A DNA stretch of 64,000 nucleotides, taken from NCBI GenBank assembly GCA_902702965.1, contig CACRXP010000031.1:712869-776868 (forward strand), given 5' to 3'. The translations under genes and the position numbers were made by a program. Positions within the stretch are counted from its first letter, which is position 1. Each line of letters opens with the position of its first letter. Positions 1 to 12,340 of the stretch are shown one piece after another. The notes under the pieces are model-generated. The model saw only the letters and a program-made list of their open reading frames with translations. It did no database searches and was not told where the DNA came from. This DNA is from Spirometra erinaceieuropaei (taxonomy: Eukaryota; Platyhelminthes; Cestoda; Diphyllobothriidea; Diphyllobothriidae).

Positions 1-3000
1 TTTAAAGTAAGTTCTTCGTAACTGCGCACGGCTGATAGGACCTTTCTAGAAACAAAACAAGACTTTGGAGTTTGCTAGAGTTACAAAGCAAAAGCACAAT
101 CTTCTGCAGGGAAAGTGAATAAAAAAGGTTGCTCTGAGAACCACGAGCGTAGAAAGAAGTAAACAACAGGTGTTTTTGAAATGAAATTGACAGTTAGGAT
201 ATAATAGGTACCGTCAAGTTGCGGACGATGGCGCAGATATACTTCCAAACAGAAAAGATAGGTTTCGGAAGTATGCAGCAATACGTTCATTGTATAAGTG
301 ATTTTCATCCTCATGTAGGTTAAATGCTCCAGGCTCACGCTCTGACTGTTTCTATTAAAATAACATGCGCACATATGAGTTAAATAAATGAAAGCCCTTT
401 TTACTGAAAATTCTCCGGTTTCCTGTTTACATAAATATGTTTATCCGTCAAATTATCGCTCAGAACACGTGATCGGGCAAATTGTTCATACTGTATCAAC
501 ATATAATAAGCCTTGAAAAACTGACTTTGAAAAGATTAAATATTATAATCCAAAACATCAAGATTGAACATCAAATGTTCTTTCAAATTGAGTCATGTCG
601 TTTCTTCCAAAAAACAGATTAGTTCATTACAGCAATATGCATTAAATATCACGTCTAAATTGAAGTGAAAATAATATGAAGTAAAGATCGCTTTTATGTG
701 ACCCCAGTTGGCAAAACGATTACAGAAACGCCCCATGATGCGCTTATTTGCGGCCAAATTAGTCTAAGGGATAGGGCTTATACTAAAGAGGTGCTTCGGC
801 ACAGACGCAAGGTTGAAGTAGGCTTGAGGTTGGCTAAGGCCTGAGGTCGGAATAACTGATGCTGGAATTGAGCGCAATATCACTCGTATTAAGGAAGCCG
901 ATATCCTATTTCTCGCGCCCTACCAAGACTTATCTCCCCAAAATATATTTTGTTTAACCTGCACAATGAGCGGAAATAGCAATGATTTCGTTTCCTGTAT
1001 GGCTTTTAAATAACGTCCTCAGGGGATTGTATTATTTGGAATAAACTTCCTTAAAAATCAATAATTCAAATGTTGTGACCGATGAAACAAGTGCGGCATC
1101 ATTTTACCCAAAGGTCAAGGTGGTCGGCAAGACGCATAATATGTTACTACGGCGTACTGAGTAAGATTCGGTTGGCGCTGCGATCTTCTAATACAAACCA
1201 TCGTAGGCAGGACTGCAGGAGTGCGGCGTGAACGACTGGAGTACGCACAATTAGGCTAACTGGATTCCTCCTTATATGACCATTATGTCACTGACAAGCG
1301 GTTCGCATCCCAGCACCTCTATGTATCTGTTACAGAAAATCTCATTTGCAAAGCCTGAAATCTAAATGAGAGACTTTGATTTTCATCAAAAACTGTGGTG
1401 CATTTCGGTTTAAAACCGCTTCTTTACGCAGCCGCGACAGGACTAAAGTGTCAGTACAATAAATTTCAATCACAGCCGAGTTTGGCGAGATAATTATTGT
1501 TTTTTTGTGTTTGAAACAGAGTAGGAATGCTCACAGATATATTAAGAAGCCTATGTTCTGCTATTTTACTTTTTCATAGTTAATGCATCATACAGAAGTC
1601 AAGTGTGGAAGTTGAAAAAATAATGGAAACTGACATCAATAATGTCTTTATGGAAAAAAGGTTGTGACAGGCGACTAACCAAAATAGAAATTTAAGGAAG
1701 TACAGAGCTGACCATTTCTCCTGATGCGGTGTGTTGTCCGACGACCCTAAATTTCCGCTAGTATTTCCTTACTCCTATCCGCTTTATTTTGGCCCGAAAT
1801 AGTATATCAAAAATCTGCAAAAGCTAAGATTCTCTCCAAATTGCCAATCCAACGTTGTTCCGCGAAAATTATTCTCTTCCTTATGTCCTACCCAGGACCA
1901 ATTATCCTGGCCTGCATTTTGAATGTGTCTGCAGCCTTATAAAACAAATAAATGATAGTCCTCTTGAAGCCCAGTAGTTTGCTGTTGGGTCTCGTTTATA
2001 ATGATTTGCTAATTTTGAACGCATCATCCCAATTTAGGATGGCCAATTTTTATTAGCAGTCATAAGCTACGCCGACAGTACCACATTTATGGGGGGGTGG
2101 CGGTAATCATTCGTACGAAAAATGACCGCAACGAAAATGAGCATTTGCTGCCTATGCTTGTAAAGACAACATTAAAGGTATTTTTAAGAAATACTAGATT
2201 GCATTATTGTTTGTTTGGTTTTAAATCAGACGCTATATTTACTATTCTCACGCCTCTGCGCTATATAAACTTTAATGCGTTACCTATTATATGAAGCCGA
2301 ACGACCGAACCTGATACGAGAGATTTCGACAGACGAATAGGTAAACGTTTGCTTGTTTGTCCAGCCTCTTAAGCAAATGCGAATTTTTGTGCAGTTGCAA
2401 ATGATAGTAAAGGTTGAGCGAAAAAGGAAGTTAGAGCAAATTTAACCATTTTTTAAATCTTAATACCCCTTGTAGACTTCGGCTTAGCATAATCTGCTCC
2501 TGTGTGGCTTATTAACTAGAGTTCGTCGCACTTGGGAGTCAGTTTTGTCCGATGCTAACAGCGGCGGTTACCTAACTAGCACACATGCTATTACTATGAC
2601 GTCCCTGCCAGCTACTTCGAGCGAAGTCTGAATTTGTTATAGAGAACACGGTATACAGTGAGTCGCCAATAGAACGTTTTGCAATTTATACTAAGAAAAC
2701 CATAAAATTTGACACGACGTTAATTTTTACACCAGATTGTTGCGAACTTCTCTGAAAGATTACTTTCAAATGTTTTTAAATTAAGGATAACATATTTTAC
2801 TGAATAGATTGCATGCAGAAACTTTCTGTACACCAGACACTGGGTTTACTGCATTTTATTAACCATCGGCAGGCATGAGTGGGTGTTTGTTTGCGAATGA
2901 TTAGCAACAATGTGCAAAAGCTGACGGCTTTTATCGGCTAGAAGAGTGATTCGGACCCTCTTTTTTATGCCGCAGAGGCCTGCTTTCTAAAGTCAATTTG

Positions 3001-4080
3001 CTTGGACTTGTTATCTGAAGAAACAATTTGAATTATTGCAAAGACACGGTATAAAAAAATCAAAACGTTTTGACTTGATACACTACACGCTACTGACGAT
3101 AAAAATCATTTTTAAATTTTGGACTAGGTAACTTTCTTCGCGCATATGGGTCATAAATCGAATCCGAACCAACAGATTCGATTCGTGCCTCCTGTTTCAT
3201 GGAATATGTATGTTGCAGCCGTTACAGTCTGGGGGGATCTGGAGTTTAACCATATAACACAAGCCATACGCCAACGCTCATTTTTTTCTTCTGTGATCAC
3301 CTAACCTGTTATCACCAGAAACGATTAACAGTGGTAATCAGTTTAATTACACAGAATTCGATTAATTATCTAAGGCAGTATTCAGTTTGGCCGACATTTC
3401 GACAACATGCAGGGTAGACGGCGTAAGTCAGGATTGTCTGTCAGTTGAACCGTGGAGGTGAGTGCCATTTTTGGCAGATTGACTGTGCCCTTAAAATTCT
3501 TACTGCAGTCACTCAGAGGGCATCGGGGGATTTGGGACGAGTGCGCTCAAATGGATTTCAGCAGGGTTTTTAGAGATGCAAAAGCGAGTAACAACTTGAG
3601 TGAATGTGGATGAAGGTTGGCTTGTCTGAGAAGTCGGCGCAGACTGCTTTGGTACTAACTTGAACCGCCATCGCCATTTAACAAGAACTCTTGTCGCCCC
3701 AAACAAGTAAACAATTTCAAGCCGCTGAGTAGGGCATCGACAATGTGATTTACAGACGGCACAGACTTCAGTTAATGTCAGATCAATTTGGCGAGTGGAA
3801 CTACACTATAACAGTTCTGAAATTCGAAGTAGGCTGATATACTTTCGCCACATCGTCTAGGCCTTTGAGATCTAACTACACTCGCTCAGAAAACATCAGA
3901 AGAATTTGGGAGTTTTTTGTTCAGATTAATGTTGCAGAACTGTTTGTCAAATGCTTCCATATCTTATCAGGTTGACATGTCCATACAATCACACGCAACT
4001 TGCGGAAATATTGTGACTGCTCTATCTTAGTTTTAATGGTTTCATGCGTTTTCTGGTAGCTGCTCAAACTTACAAAATTG
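1..4080. other. AT-rich non-coding stretch
   Basis: No ORF here looks coding: all are short, overlap on both strands, and lack splice-flanked or conserved structure. No tRNA or rRNA was recognised. The sequence is AT-rich with short homopolymers, like the rest of the intergenic DNA in the window. The block around 3.4-3.7 kb has a more balanced composition and loosely resembles the block at 43.6-43.75 kb next to repeat family G, but the match is too weak to call a repeat copy. Confidence 0.5.
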
Positions 4081-4084
4081 TTGT

Positions 4085-4712
4085 TTTTAAAATTTCCTCA
4101 GAAATTATCTATGAACTTGTTGCAGATCAGTTTATTCAAGGTCCATAGGCTCAGACGGATATTTTTATACACGGTATGTTATCAATTTACCCTACAGTTT
4201 AGTACTAGCTGCCTATCCGCAGTTTTTCAATATTACGCTTTTACCCGCGGTGACTGATACAATTTGGCCCAAATATTCATGCGTAAAATTGTTCGTTTGA
4301 GCAAATAGACCTTGAACTAACTGACCTACTCCAATTTCGAAGATCATTTCTGAGGAAATTAAAAAGCGACAATTTCTAAATTGGAGTATCTACCAGAAAG
4401 CAGGAGGTGGATGCTGAGCGGCCGAACCCCTCGCAGCTGCGCCATGCAGCGGCAGAACATCGGCGAATTACGCGTATATGGGCATTTGGCTGGTACATCT
4501 GCTGTTGTTATATCACCTTACCCTTAAATATGTTTCCAGCTGCTTGTTGGCATAAAATGAATATTATGCGGTTACCCGCTGCGGCTTATGCTCTTTGGCC
4601 CAAATATTCATGTATAAATTTATCCGTCTGAGCCTATGGACCTTAAACTAACTGTTCTACTGCAACTTCGCAGATAATTTCTAAAGAAATTAAAAAGCGA
4701 CAGTCTTCAATC
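4085..4712. repeat. Repeat family G, inverted plus tandem copies
   Basis: A short minus-strand piece (about 4085-4180) is followed by two plus-strand units in direct order. The landmark ggcccaaatattcatg occurs at about 4266 and 4597, giving a period near 331 bp. Each unit ends with an A-rich piece containing aaattaaaaagcgacaat, and the second begins with cctcgcagctgcgccatgca. Related pieces, often as inverted pairs, occur near 33.9, 41.2, 43.1-43.6 and 52.9-53.3 kb. No coding potential. It is probably a non-autonomous element or a degenerate foldback repeat. Confidence 0.6.
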
Positions 4713-7700
4713 TATTATTGTTTGGTTGATTTGCAGGGGATATTCATACACTGTCTAATGTAATACATCATCGCAATCTGAGATATGCAGCGCCTGAAAG
4801 TTGTTGCACGAAATGCTCTCAATTAGTCTCCTGTCTGTTTATCAGAACTCGCTGGCTAAAGGGAGACCTTGTCAAGAATTGCCAATTATTTAAACACTGT
4901 ATTGTTTAAACGCCCAATACTAGGGTTACTGAATCTTCCGGAAATCGGTGTCGTTGGGTTTGTTTTTGACAGCGGTATGATTACCAGACTTTAAAATTCA
5001 AGTCGTGTCTCGGGTCATTGGGAATGTAGTGAAGGCCACAGTCGACGAACTAGCTAGCGTATAATTATTAATTTTTCGTTAGTTTACAGGTACTCAGTCT
5101 AACAAAGCACGGGCCTGCTCATGAACAACCAGTCCGGCTCAGAATCGCAGGCAATTGTTGCGCTCCAGTTATTACTCCATCTGAACTGCCGTTGTGCTTA
5201 GACTTCATTTTTCTAATGAAACATCACTAAACCTGTGTCGGTTTATTTCTAGATGACAATTGGAGAAGCGAATTATACGCACGCCCTCGGACGGACAAAC
5301 ATACTAGCTCGTTTTTATTATATCTCGGTGAGTATTTGGGAGGAGCATGAAAGACGCGTGCATAATCGGCCGTTGTCGTATATATGCCCACACAACTGCC
5401 TTAAAAACAAAATATCTATCGTTTAGCTACGCGTTGATTAGAATTAAACATTCGTGGAGATCCTGTATGGGTGAGACCAAAGGTGTCACCGCAACACATT
5501 GGTTTCCCATGGTCAGATATCATTTAATAAACTCGAATAAATCAAAAACTTTCCACCGCTAAAAAAATAAGAAATTTAAGGTTGTTTTTAAACTTATGCA
5601 ACCGCACAGTAATACTGAAAGCAGTCAGAGGACGTAAATCTGAACGAACCACAATTTGCTTGGTGACACAGAATGAGGGCTAAAGACGATAATTACAATG
5701 CATTTACGAAGGCCATAGCAAACAAACAAATATGTAATAGAGGTCATTCCCGTTGCCGAAAGCAGGACGTTTGATGAAGGTACAACTTGTCCATAAGCAT
5801 TTATACATGGTCTTATTTTCCCTGCCTCATCATATATTCCCTGATATTGGTGATAACGGAGTTAATCTTTCTAACAAACATATGTCAACTACATCAGTAC
5901 AGGTAATGTCAACTTCCAGCTGCAGCGCGACAGAATTTATAAATTCAATAACTCCGATAAGGGATGGCACAGCCTACTCTTGATTTCAAGCACTCAGCTA
6001 GAGAACTGAGCTCGTTTCTTTTGCTCATAGGCAGTGTCATGCATGTCCCTTGTGGCGCTTATGTCGAAGGGATTATAGATTTCGTATCCGCTCGAAAAGC
6101 ACCGAAAATAGAAATGCAGGTGCTAGACTGCGAACCTGCTCTTTAGCTAGCACAGCAGCATGTGACTGTGAATGCAATATCGGCTCGTCCTACGCCAGTG
6201 TCACTAAAAGCTTTGACAAACTACAAATCCATCAGTTTTATCTCTGGACTGTCTTACAGATAGGTGGTCTGTACGCCGTCTTAATCTCTAACAGGTGATC
6301 CATCAACGCGAAATCCAATTTAATTTCCACTCGACAGACATCGACATGAGGCAGTCTGCATAGATAATATTGGCGTGCAACATAACGCTTATAGGGAACA
6401 ACAGATTTTTACACACTTGTACTACGTCCTATCACAATACTGCAATAGACATTTACCGAGCAAATACTGCTTGCGGTTGGCGTAAAAATAATCAAGGTAC
6501 GAATGTATGAACAAAAGTAAAAAGAAAGCATGCATCGCGTTGAAAATCTTATTTAAGACCATATTCACATAAGGAAAGTGTAAGATTATGTGTTCTGACA
6601 GATTAACAGATCAACCAGTAACCTTTATTCCCATCAGGATGACCCCATAGGCTATTGTTGGGCAAAAAGCTGCATGTCTTTCCTGGTCACTGTCAGGAAC
6701 TAAGAGGTACAGTTCTGGTATTGAACAAGTTGTGCATACACTTTACGTCCTTCAAATGTCCAAAAAAGACATGTCGACTTTCGCATATTTGAGAAGGCAG
6801 ATATGGCTGTGCAGTGGGAAACTTTATTTCTACTTTTACAAAAATAAGTTTGAGTAGAGGGTGGTGGTTATTTACGTGCTAAAGGTCGACAAAATTGCAT
6901 ACTGATCACTATAGACGGAAAAGGCGTTTATGACATAACTTGTGGCGGAAGTACCTACTTTAAGGGCGACAAATACTATATATCAATGCGCGCTTATTAC
7001 AACTTGCTCACAAGAACTTTCGGCGTCCGGTCCGACATCAACTGTTCTTCTTTTGTGCGTACCTGAACTGATGGTAGGCTGAGCCATAGTGAGGTTTCTG
7101 GCTGCGTAATCAAAAGCATCTGCATCATATAAAGCAGGTTTTTGTACAAAAAAAGAAAATTGCCAGTTCGCCGCAGCATGCTTTTCCGTATAACAGCTGT
7201 TTTCGAAAGGAATATTTTATTTTTCAAAACCTGCGTGTTTTTCGATGTTTTCGGCTTGTTCATCTTTTTGGGAGGGTAGATGAAATTAGCGTAACGTCGA
7301 TGAGCACGAAGAGAGACAATATCATTTGCAAAAATGCCGTTGCCTACATAGAGGAAACTTACAGCGGAATAAGCTCACCAACAAGACAGGACGATCCAGA
7401 AACGTCCTAACAGGGGCTTAGACAACGATAATAATCCATGTCCCTTGCTTCTGACGAGAGGAAATAAAATCGCGCACCGGACTTACGAAACGAGGAACAT
7501 TTAGACTGTCTAAAACCAATAAGACAACTAAAGTCCCTGGGGCCAGCCTTATTAATAGGCGGATGTCAGACTCATTGAAAATGCTAGTTGTGTATACGAA
7601 CATTAATAAGCTGATCTCTCAGCGAAAGCTTGTTGATATATAATTACCATCAAATAGCCCAAATCTGCACTTGTATCACCATCAACTTCCAAGAATCTAG

Positions 7701-8511
7701 ACATCTCTGGTAGTAAACGATCTTAAAAAATTAAAAAAAAATTACAACCCCTGAGTGGTTGATTTTGGGGAAACTACTGGAATGCATGCAGCAGACTGAA
7801 CTAAAAGTACAAGACCAAATAAATCGAAATGTCCTCAGCATTTACACTTGCTGAAGACTTACAGACTTATGTCTTTTTGAGAATATATTCATGGAATTTT
7901 TCGTATGACGGCATTATATGATTTCTTCTATGTATCAGTTTTAATTTCCCAGCAGGAACTATTCTTTATTTTTTACATTACCCATGATTTTGACTTCAAA
8001 AATAAATGATCACATTCGCTGCTAGACGTGGCCCCTTTGTTAATCATTTTAATAAATGTCAGAGTACCAATCTGAGCTTGTTGTCCTGTCCGAAAATTGG
8101 CCTTAAAAGTGCTGGTCTGGGATGAGGATATTAATAACAGCTGACGGAAAGCAATCTATCACGTTTCCTGCTACTTTACTGAACGAAAATAACTAATCGT
8201 ACGCTATTCAAAGCCAAGCACTTTTCGAAATGACATCACGTAAGTCGTCCTATTTGATAATACCATCTAAACATACAAAACATAAAGAGGTTAAATCTTA
8301 TTCTCGTTTTTAAAAGTTCAGGCATTTTTGGCTTTACTCGATCGTCCTCATAGTCTGGACATCAGAAGGTTACCTTAATTGCATTGATGCATCTCCTATT
8401 TGTTCGTTCCAATCTACCTGTAATAAAAGAGCAGTTGAACGAATCATATCGTTGCCTTTTGAATCTCCAGCTGTCTATAAAGTACACAAAGATTATTAAG
8501 TTAATGCAAGA
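4713..8511. other. AT-rich non-coding stretch
   Basis: Scattered short ORFs on both strands (for example near 5.35, 5.75 and 7.0 kb) have no recognisable domain, no supporting splice sites and no paralogue elsewhere in the window. I see no RNA gene and no structured repeat. If gene A has a promoter it would lie in the last few hundred bases, but I can point to no specific element. Confidence 0.45.
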
Positions 8512-9985
8512 ATGAAATTACTGGCGGCAATTCTTTTCTTGCTTTATTGTACAGAATGCTGCTTATTTAATATGGGTAAATTTTCTTTCTACTACGTTTG
8601 TTAAATCTGCTGGCCTCTATTAACTGGTGTGGATTAAAGTACGAAAAGTACCTAAAAAATTAATTGCGTTTTTATTTACGTTTGTCTAAAACGCACATAT
8701 ATACCATGTATGAATAGCTTGACGGCTTCGGTATGAGCAAGCCATTGCCGTACAAACAGATTTTTTTGAAAAAAGTATTCTTTTATAACAGTACATTGTT
8801 TCATGACAAATGATCTCGACGGACTTTCCCCGTCAAAATTTCTGAAACAACTTACTAAAGAAATAATGTTACTCAGAGCGCACAATTTTTGTGAACGATG
8901 TAATCATTTACAAAATCACTGTATTTCAATTTTCATGTTAACGTTTCTCGCTAATAACGTTGGCAACTTATATTAATTTTGCAGCTATTAAAAGAATGAA
9001 AATGTCCGAATTCAGGTGGTTTCTCTGAAAAACGTAACATTGCTTTACCTATATACTTTAAAAATACTATGATGTTTGCAGCGGACGCCATAGGCATTAG
9101 ACAAAAAACCCATGCAAGTATGTCGATTTCCTAAGCAATTCATTGTCCATAGAGCTTTTTCCCGTTGCCTACTACTGCATCCATATTACGACCATCGAGT
9201 GACAAAGTTTGCTGTACAGATAGCAGTGGCATAACATCCTCCTCAATTTTGTATTTGTAGAGAATTTTACAGGCAATCTTAAGAAGCGTAAATAATGAGG
9301 AGATTTTTTTATACTTTCAGTTAAAACAAGATGCCCGCGTTCTAGCTATGGCTTTAGTCTCAGTGAAGTGGCTGCACACTTGGCTCAACAGTCTGATTAC
9401 CGTCACTTCGAGAAAATACTAGAGAATAAAAATTGGCGTTTCTACTTACTTATTATAGTCCATAAGAAACCCTTATCGTTCGATTGCACATTCTTGCGGG
9501 ACGAATGGACAGACAGATACTGGCAATACTCATGCATAGCTCCGATCTCTAACGCCGCAGTTCATGTAGCAAGACAGGTAAGATAATAATAGAATTATAA
9601 TTGCCAAAACGTTAGCAGTATTCTAGTCGTACAGTTTCATTTACTCATCCTTTTGCTCCATGTACACTTCAAAACCCAACAGAGTCTACCATCCGAAAAG
9701 CTAAACATTCCACGACATAGCAGCAGATATTCCACGCTCATGTTAGACAGTTTAGCTCTGAATGCAACTGTCGATTTTACTTACTGGAAAGGGAACAACC
9801 AGCAGCCAAATATAATTCGACTGTCCTCTTTGAAGCTCTGCAATGCAAGCATAAACGTTTCGGACAGGCCGCATGGACCCATCAACAACTTTTTATTAAA
9901 TATGCTACGTATGCGTGCCAGGGACTTCGACGTCTTTCTGCACCAAGAAATTTTGATTGGCCGGTCCATAGAGTGTCAGCAATAA
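8512..9985 (+). CDS. Gene A: three-exon putative secreted cysteine-containing protein (207 aa)
   Basis: Model: exon 1 8512-8575, intron 8576-9320, exon 2 9321-9577, intron 9578-9682, exon 3 9683-9985 (stop 9983-9985). Splice sites are good: ATGG/gtaaat, tatactttcag/TT, ACAG/gtaaga and acccaacag/AG. The phases agree: exon 1 ends with one extra base and exon 2 opens with two, while the second junction is phase 0. The result is one open frame of 207 residues. The N-terminus (MKLLAAILFLLYCTECC) is a strong signal-peptide candidate. Cysteines lie at about 26, 77, 93, 160 and 205. N-glycosylation sequons are at about N134, N161 and N165. I do not recognise the family. The same architecture and cysteine spacing recur in B2 and B1 (46 and 25 kb), which supports a real gene. 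No AATAAA was seen close after the stop. The start has A at -3. Function unknown; secretion is inferred. Confidence 0.7.
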
Positions 9986-11699
9986 CTGTTGACAGTTCAA
10001 AACTCGTAGTCTACGATAGTGGAAATTTTCCAAAGACAGCAAACGAACGTTTTCTTCCAAACTGAGTGTTCACTTCTATATGCCACAGTTTTCGCCGTGT
10101 GAAAAAAAGGTTTTTTGTTTCATGCAGAGAAAATTACTCTCTAGTTTGTTGTCTTATGTAAGACTGATGGGAAAAATCGATGTAAGTAAAATATTAAATT
10201 TGCATAAGACAACCTACTGTCATATTTCTTATACTGGCATGGTTGACCGATTAAATATATGCGTTTACTAAGGTAACGTCAGTCGCTGAACACAGTGGAG
10301 TCATGATCAAAATGAAGGTGTCTTCTAGTTCCACCTATTTGGCTTCTGCGCGTTTTCACCTAGAAGCTTAATTTAACACTATTAACGATGGTTGAATCTT
10401 GATAAAAACGCGCCGAGACAAATAGAAATGAGGTAATTATTTCAATTCAGGATGATAAAAGGTACAGTATGTAAGGAGCTGCTTCAAAAAGCTGATCAAT
10501 TTTCAGTAATAGACGCTATATCGAATATGGGAAGAACGCTTTAATCGCAGCAAAATGCAACTAAACAAAAAACAATGACTTTTGCATATTGGGTATGAAA
10601 AGCCTTTCTACATTTTTACATAGGACGAATACTTTTAGTATGTGCTGTTAAAAACACAAACTCCTCGCTCGTACGGGCTTGGGGGTTGGCCTTGCACTCA
10701 AAGGACTCCGCATAAGACATGAGACCCAAACTGTATACGATGAGCTTTTCACAACCTGCAACCGACATCCAGATTTAGACATTAACGGGTGCTACATTTA
10801 TTGCGATAAAAGCAACTACAACGTTAAGGCTTTGGACACACCACTATGATCCTGGATAACGTGTGAGGCATTAAAACTTACATTTAAAAACGTTGCACGA
10901 CAGCTGGAGCACGTTGGGGCATTATTTTTTATGGAAGTCACGGATAGCATAATATATGTCAGTCTGAGACAGGCGATAGTTTTGTGGGGGCGTGTCGCAA
11001 AGGAGGTGAATAAACGCATTCTCCCCGTAAACAGTTGAGTTCTATATAAAAGAGTTTTCGTGGTATAAATAAAATGAAATTTAGATTTTGTGTATATTAG
11101 TAACTTATTACCTACTTTACAATTACTCAAGGGACTGACGAAGGAAAGAACGATTTAGGTTTATAAGTACAGTTGGACCAGGTAACTTACTGTCAGGTTT
11201 GTGATTTAAGTATATACGCAGCCATAAGCAATGCCGGCTGCTTAATGCCAGGCAGTTCGGATCTAAAAGTAAAGGTCTTTCCTGCATGAATCACTATTCG
11301 ATATACTACTGTTTGCATGATGTATAGTGTGATGATACTTAGGTTAAAGTTAGGTCGGATGCACTGCCTACGGTCATCGACAGGAATTTAACCCTTCAGC
11401 TAAAATAAGCAACCCCTAGAGCGGTTAAAAAATCATTTATAGAGGTTTGTTAAGGTCTGGAATATACTACGGACCATCGCTATTAACAGTCGGCTGTGAA
11501 ACGCGGCATAATGCATTTTTCACGCGTTCACGACTTATGAATACTGTCGTTTTTAAGAATTCAAAAGTTCCCATGGCGCAGTGCAGAATAATACTTGGCG
11601 AGCTAACACGTGCTTTCAATAAGCTATCATCGGGCCTGTATGTTTATGTGGGAACGAGGTGCAAACAGGGCATGTGAATAGGGTGCCTTAAGGGGAGAG
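9986..11699. other. Non-coding stretch downstream of gene A
   Basis: May hold the gene A 3'UTR, but no clear polyadenylation signal was seen nearby. Short ORFs at 10.1-10.3, 10.8-11.1 (minus) and 11.45-11.68 kb show no domain or paralogue. No repeat structure was recognised by eye. Confidence 0.4.
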
Positions 11700-11920
11700 G
11701 AGGCAATTAGTGACAATGAGGGTTGGGTTGCGCAACGTCTGAAGCGAGAGGTACGGAGACGGAGAGCGCGAAGGCATGCATGCAGTTAATCGATCCCTGC
11801 CCACGGTAGACACGAAACTTGTAAGGCTGCTTTGGCCGTACGAGTTGGTGCATATGCGTAATAATACGAAGACATCTGCCGATATATATGAGGAAGGATG
11901 CAGTTAAGAGCATAGACAGC
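11700..11920 (-). mobile_element. Penelope-like element 3' fragment (minus strand)
   Basis: Read on the minus strand, this holds a degenerate GIY-YIG-type motif (IYIGRCLRIITHMH, near 11840-11885). After an internal loss comes the conserved C-terminal tail ending ...SCLPWAGID then stop, and a 3'UTR piece with gggatcgattaactgcatgc. The copy at 57.8-58.3 kb has the matching YIGRTSRRL motif, the tail RLPWARID and ggatcgattaactgtatgca. It is too short and broken to be active. It lies head to head with the plus-strand copy that starts at about 11921. Confidence 0.6.
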
Positions 11921-12340
11921 TCCATCCGCGTAGATCTCAATGAAGCGTTCCGTGTGATATACAAGGTCACATCGAAATACCCCAAGTGACCGAGTCAGCG
12001 CTTTTTGGCAACAGCAAAGGCAACTGCCGTCAGGCTACAGAGGCCGATCCTGTGCGCGCAGAAGTACCTCTTGCACGCTGCGCGTCTATCGTGATCAAAG
12101 GTCGATTAACTGCATACATGTCTCCGCGTACCCGTTCATCCCTACCCCCCAACTGTGATGGGGCTTAACCTAATCCTCCCTGTAACTGACTGCCTCTCCT
12201 CTCCCCGCACACCCATGCTATTCAAATACAGCTTTTATATGTAATGGCGAACCTTAATCCATTGCTCCTACCAATCGCACGTTCCGGTTTGTACCTTCTT
12301 CACATATAAATGTACAGCCACGGTGCTCATTTATCGAAAT
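11921..12340 (+). mobile_element. Penelope-like element 3' fragment (plus strand)
   Basis: Across a TGA stop near 11982, the frame reads RVDLNEAFRVIYKVTSKYPK and then a piece ending in PILCAQKYLLHAARLS before a final stop. This is the C-terminal end of the Penelope-like GIY-YIG endonuclease region; the copy at 57.8-58.2 kb has RVDPNKI and NPVLCAQKNRLQ in the same order. The 3'UTR also aligns (ggtcgattaactgcatacat, then tttatcgaaa). The copy is 5'-truncated and contains a stop, so it is dead. Confidence 0.65.
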
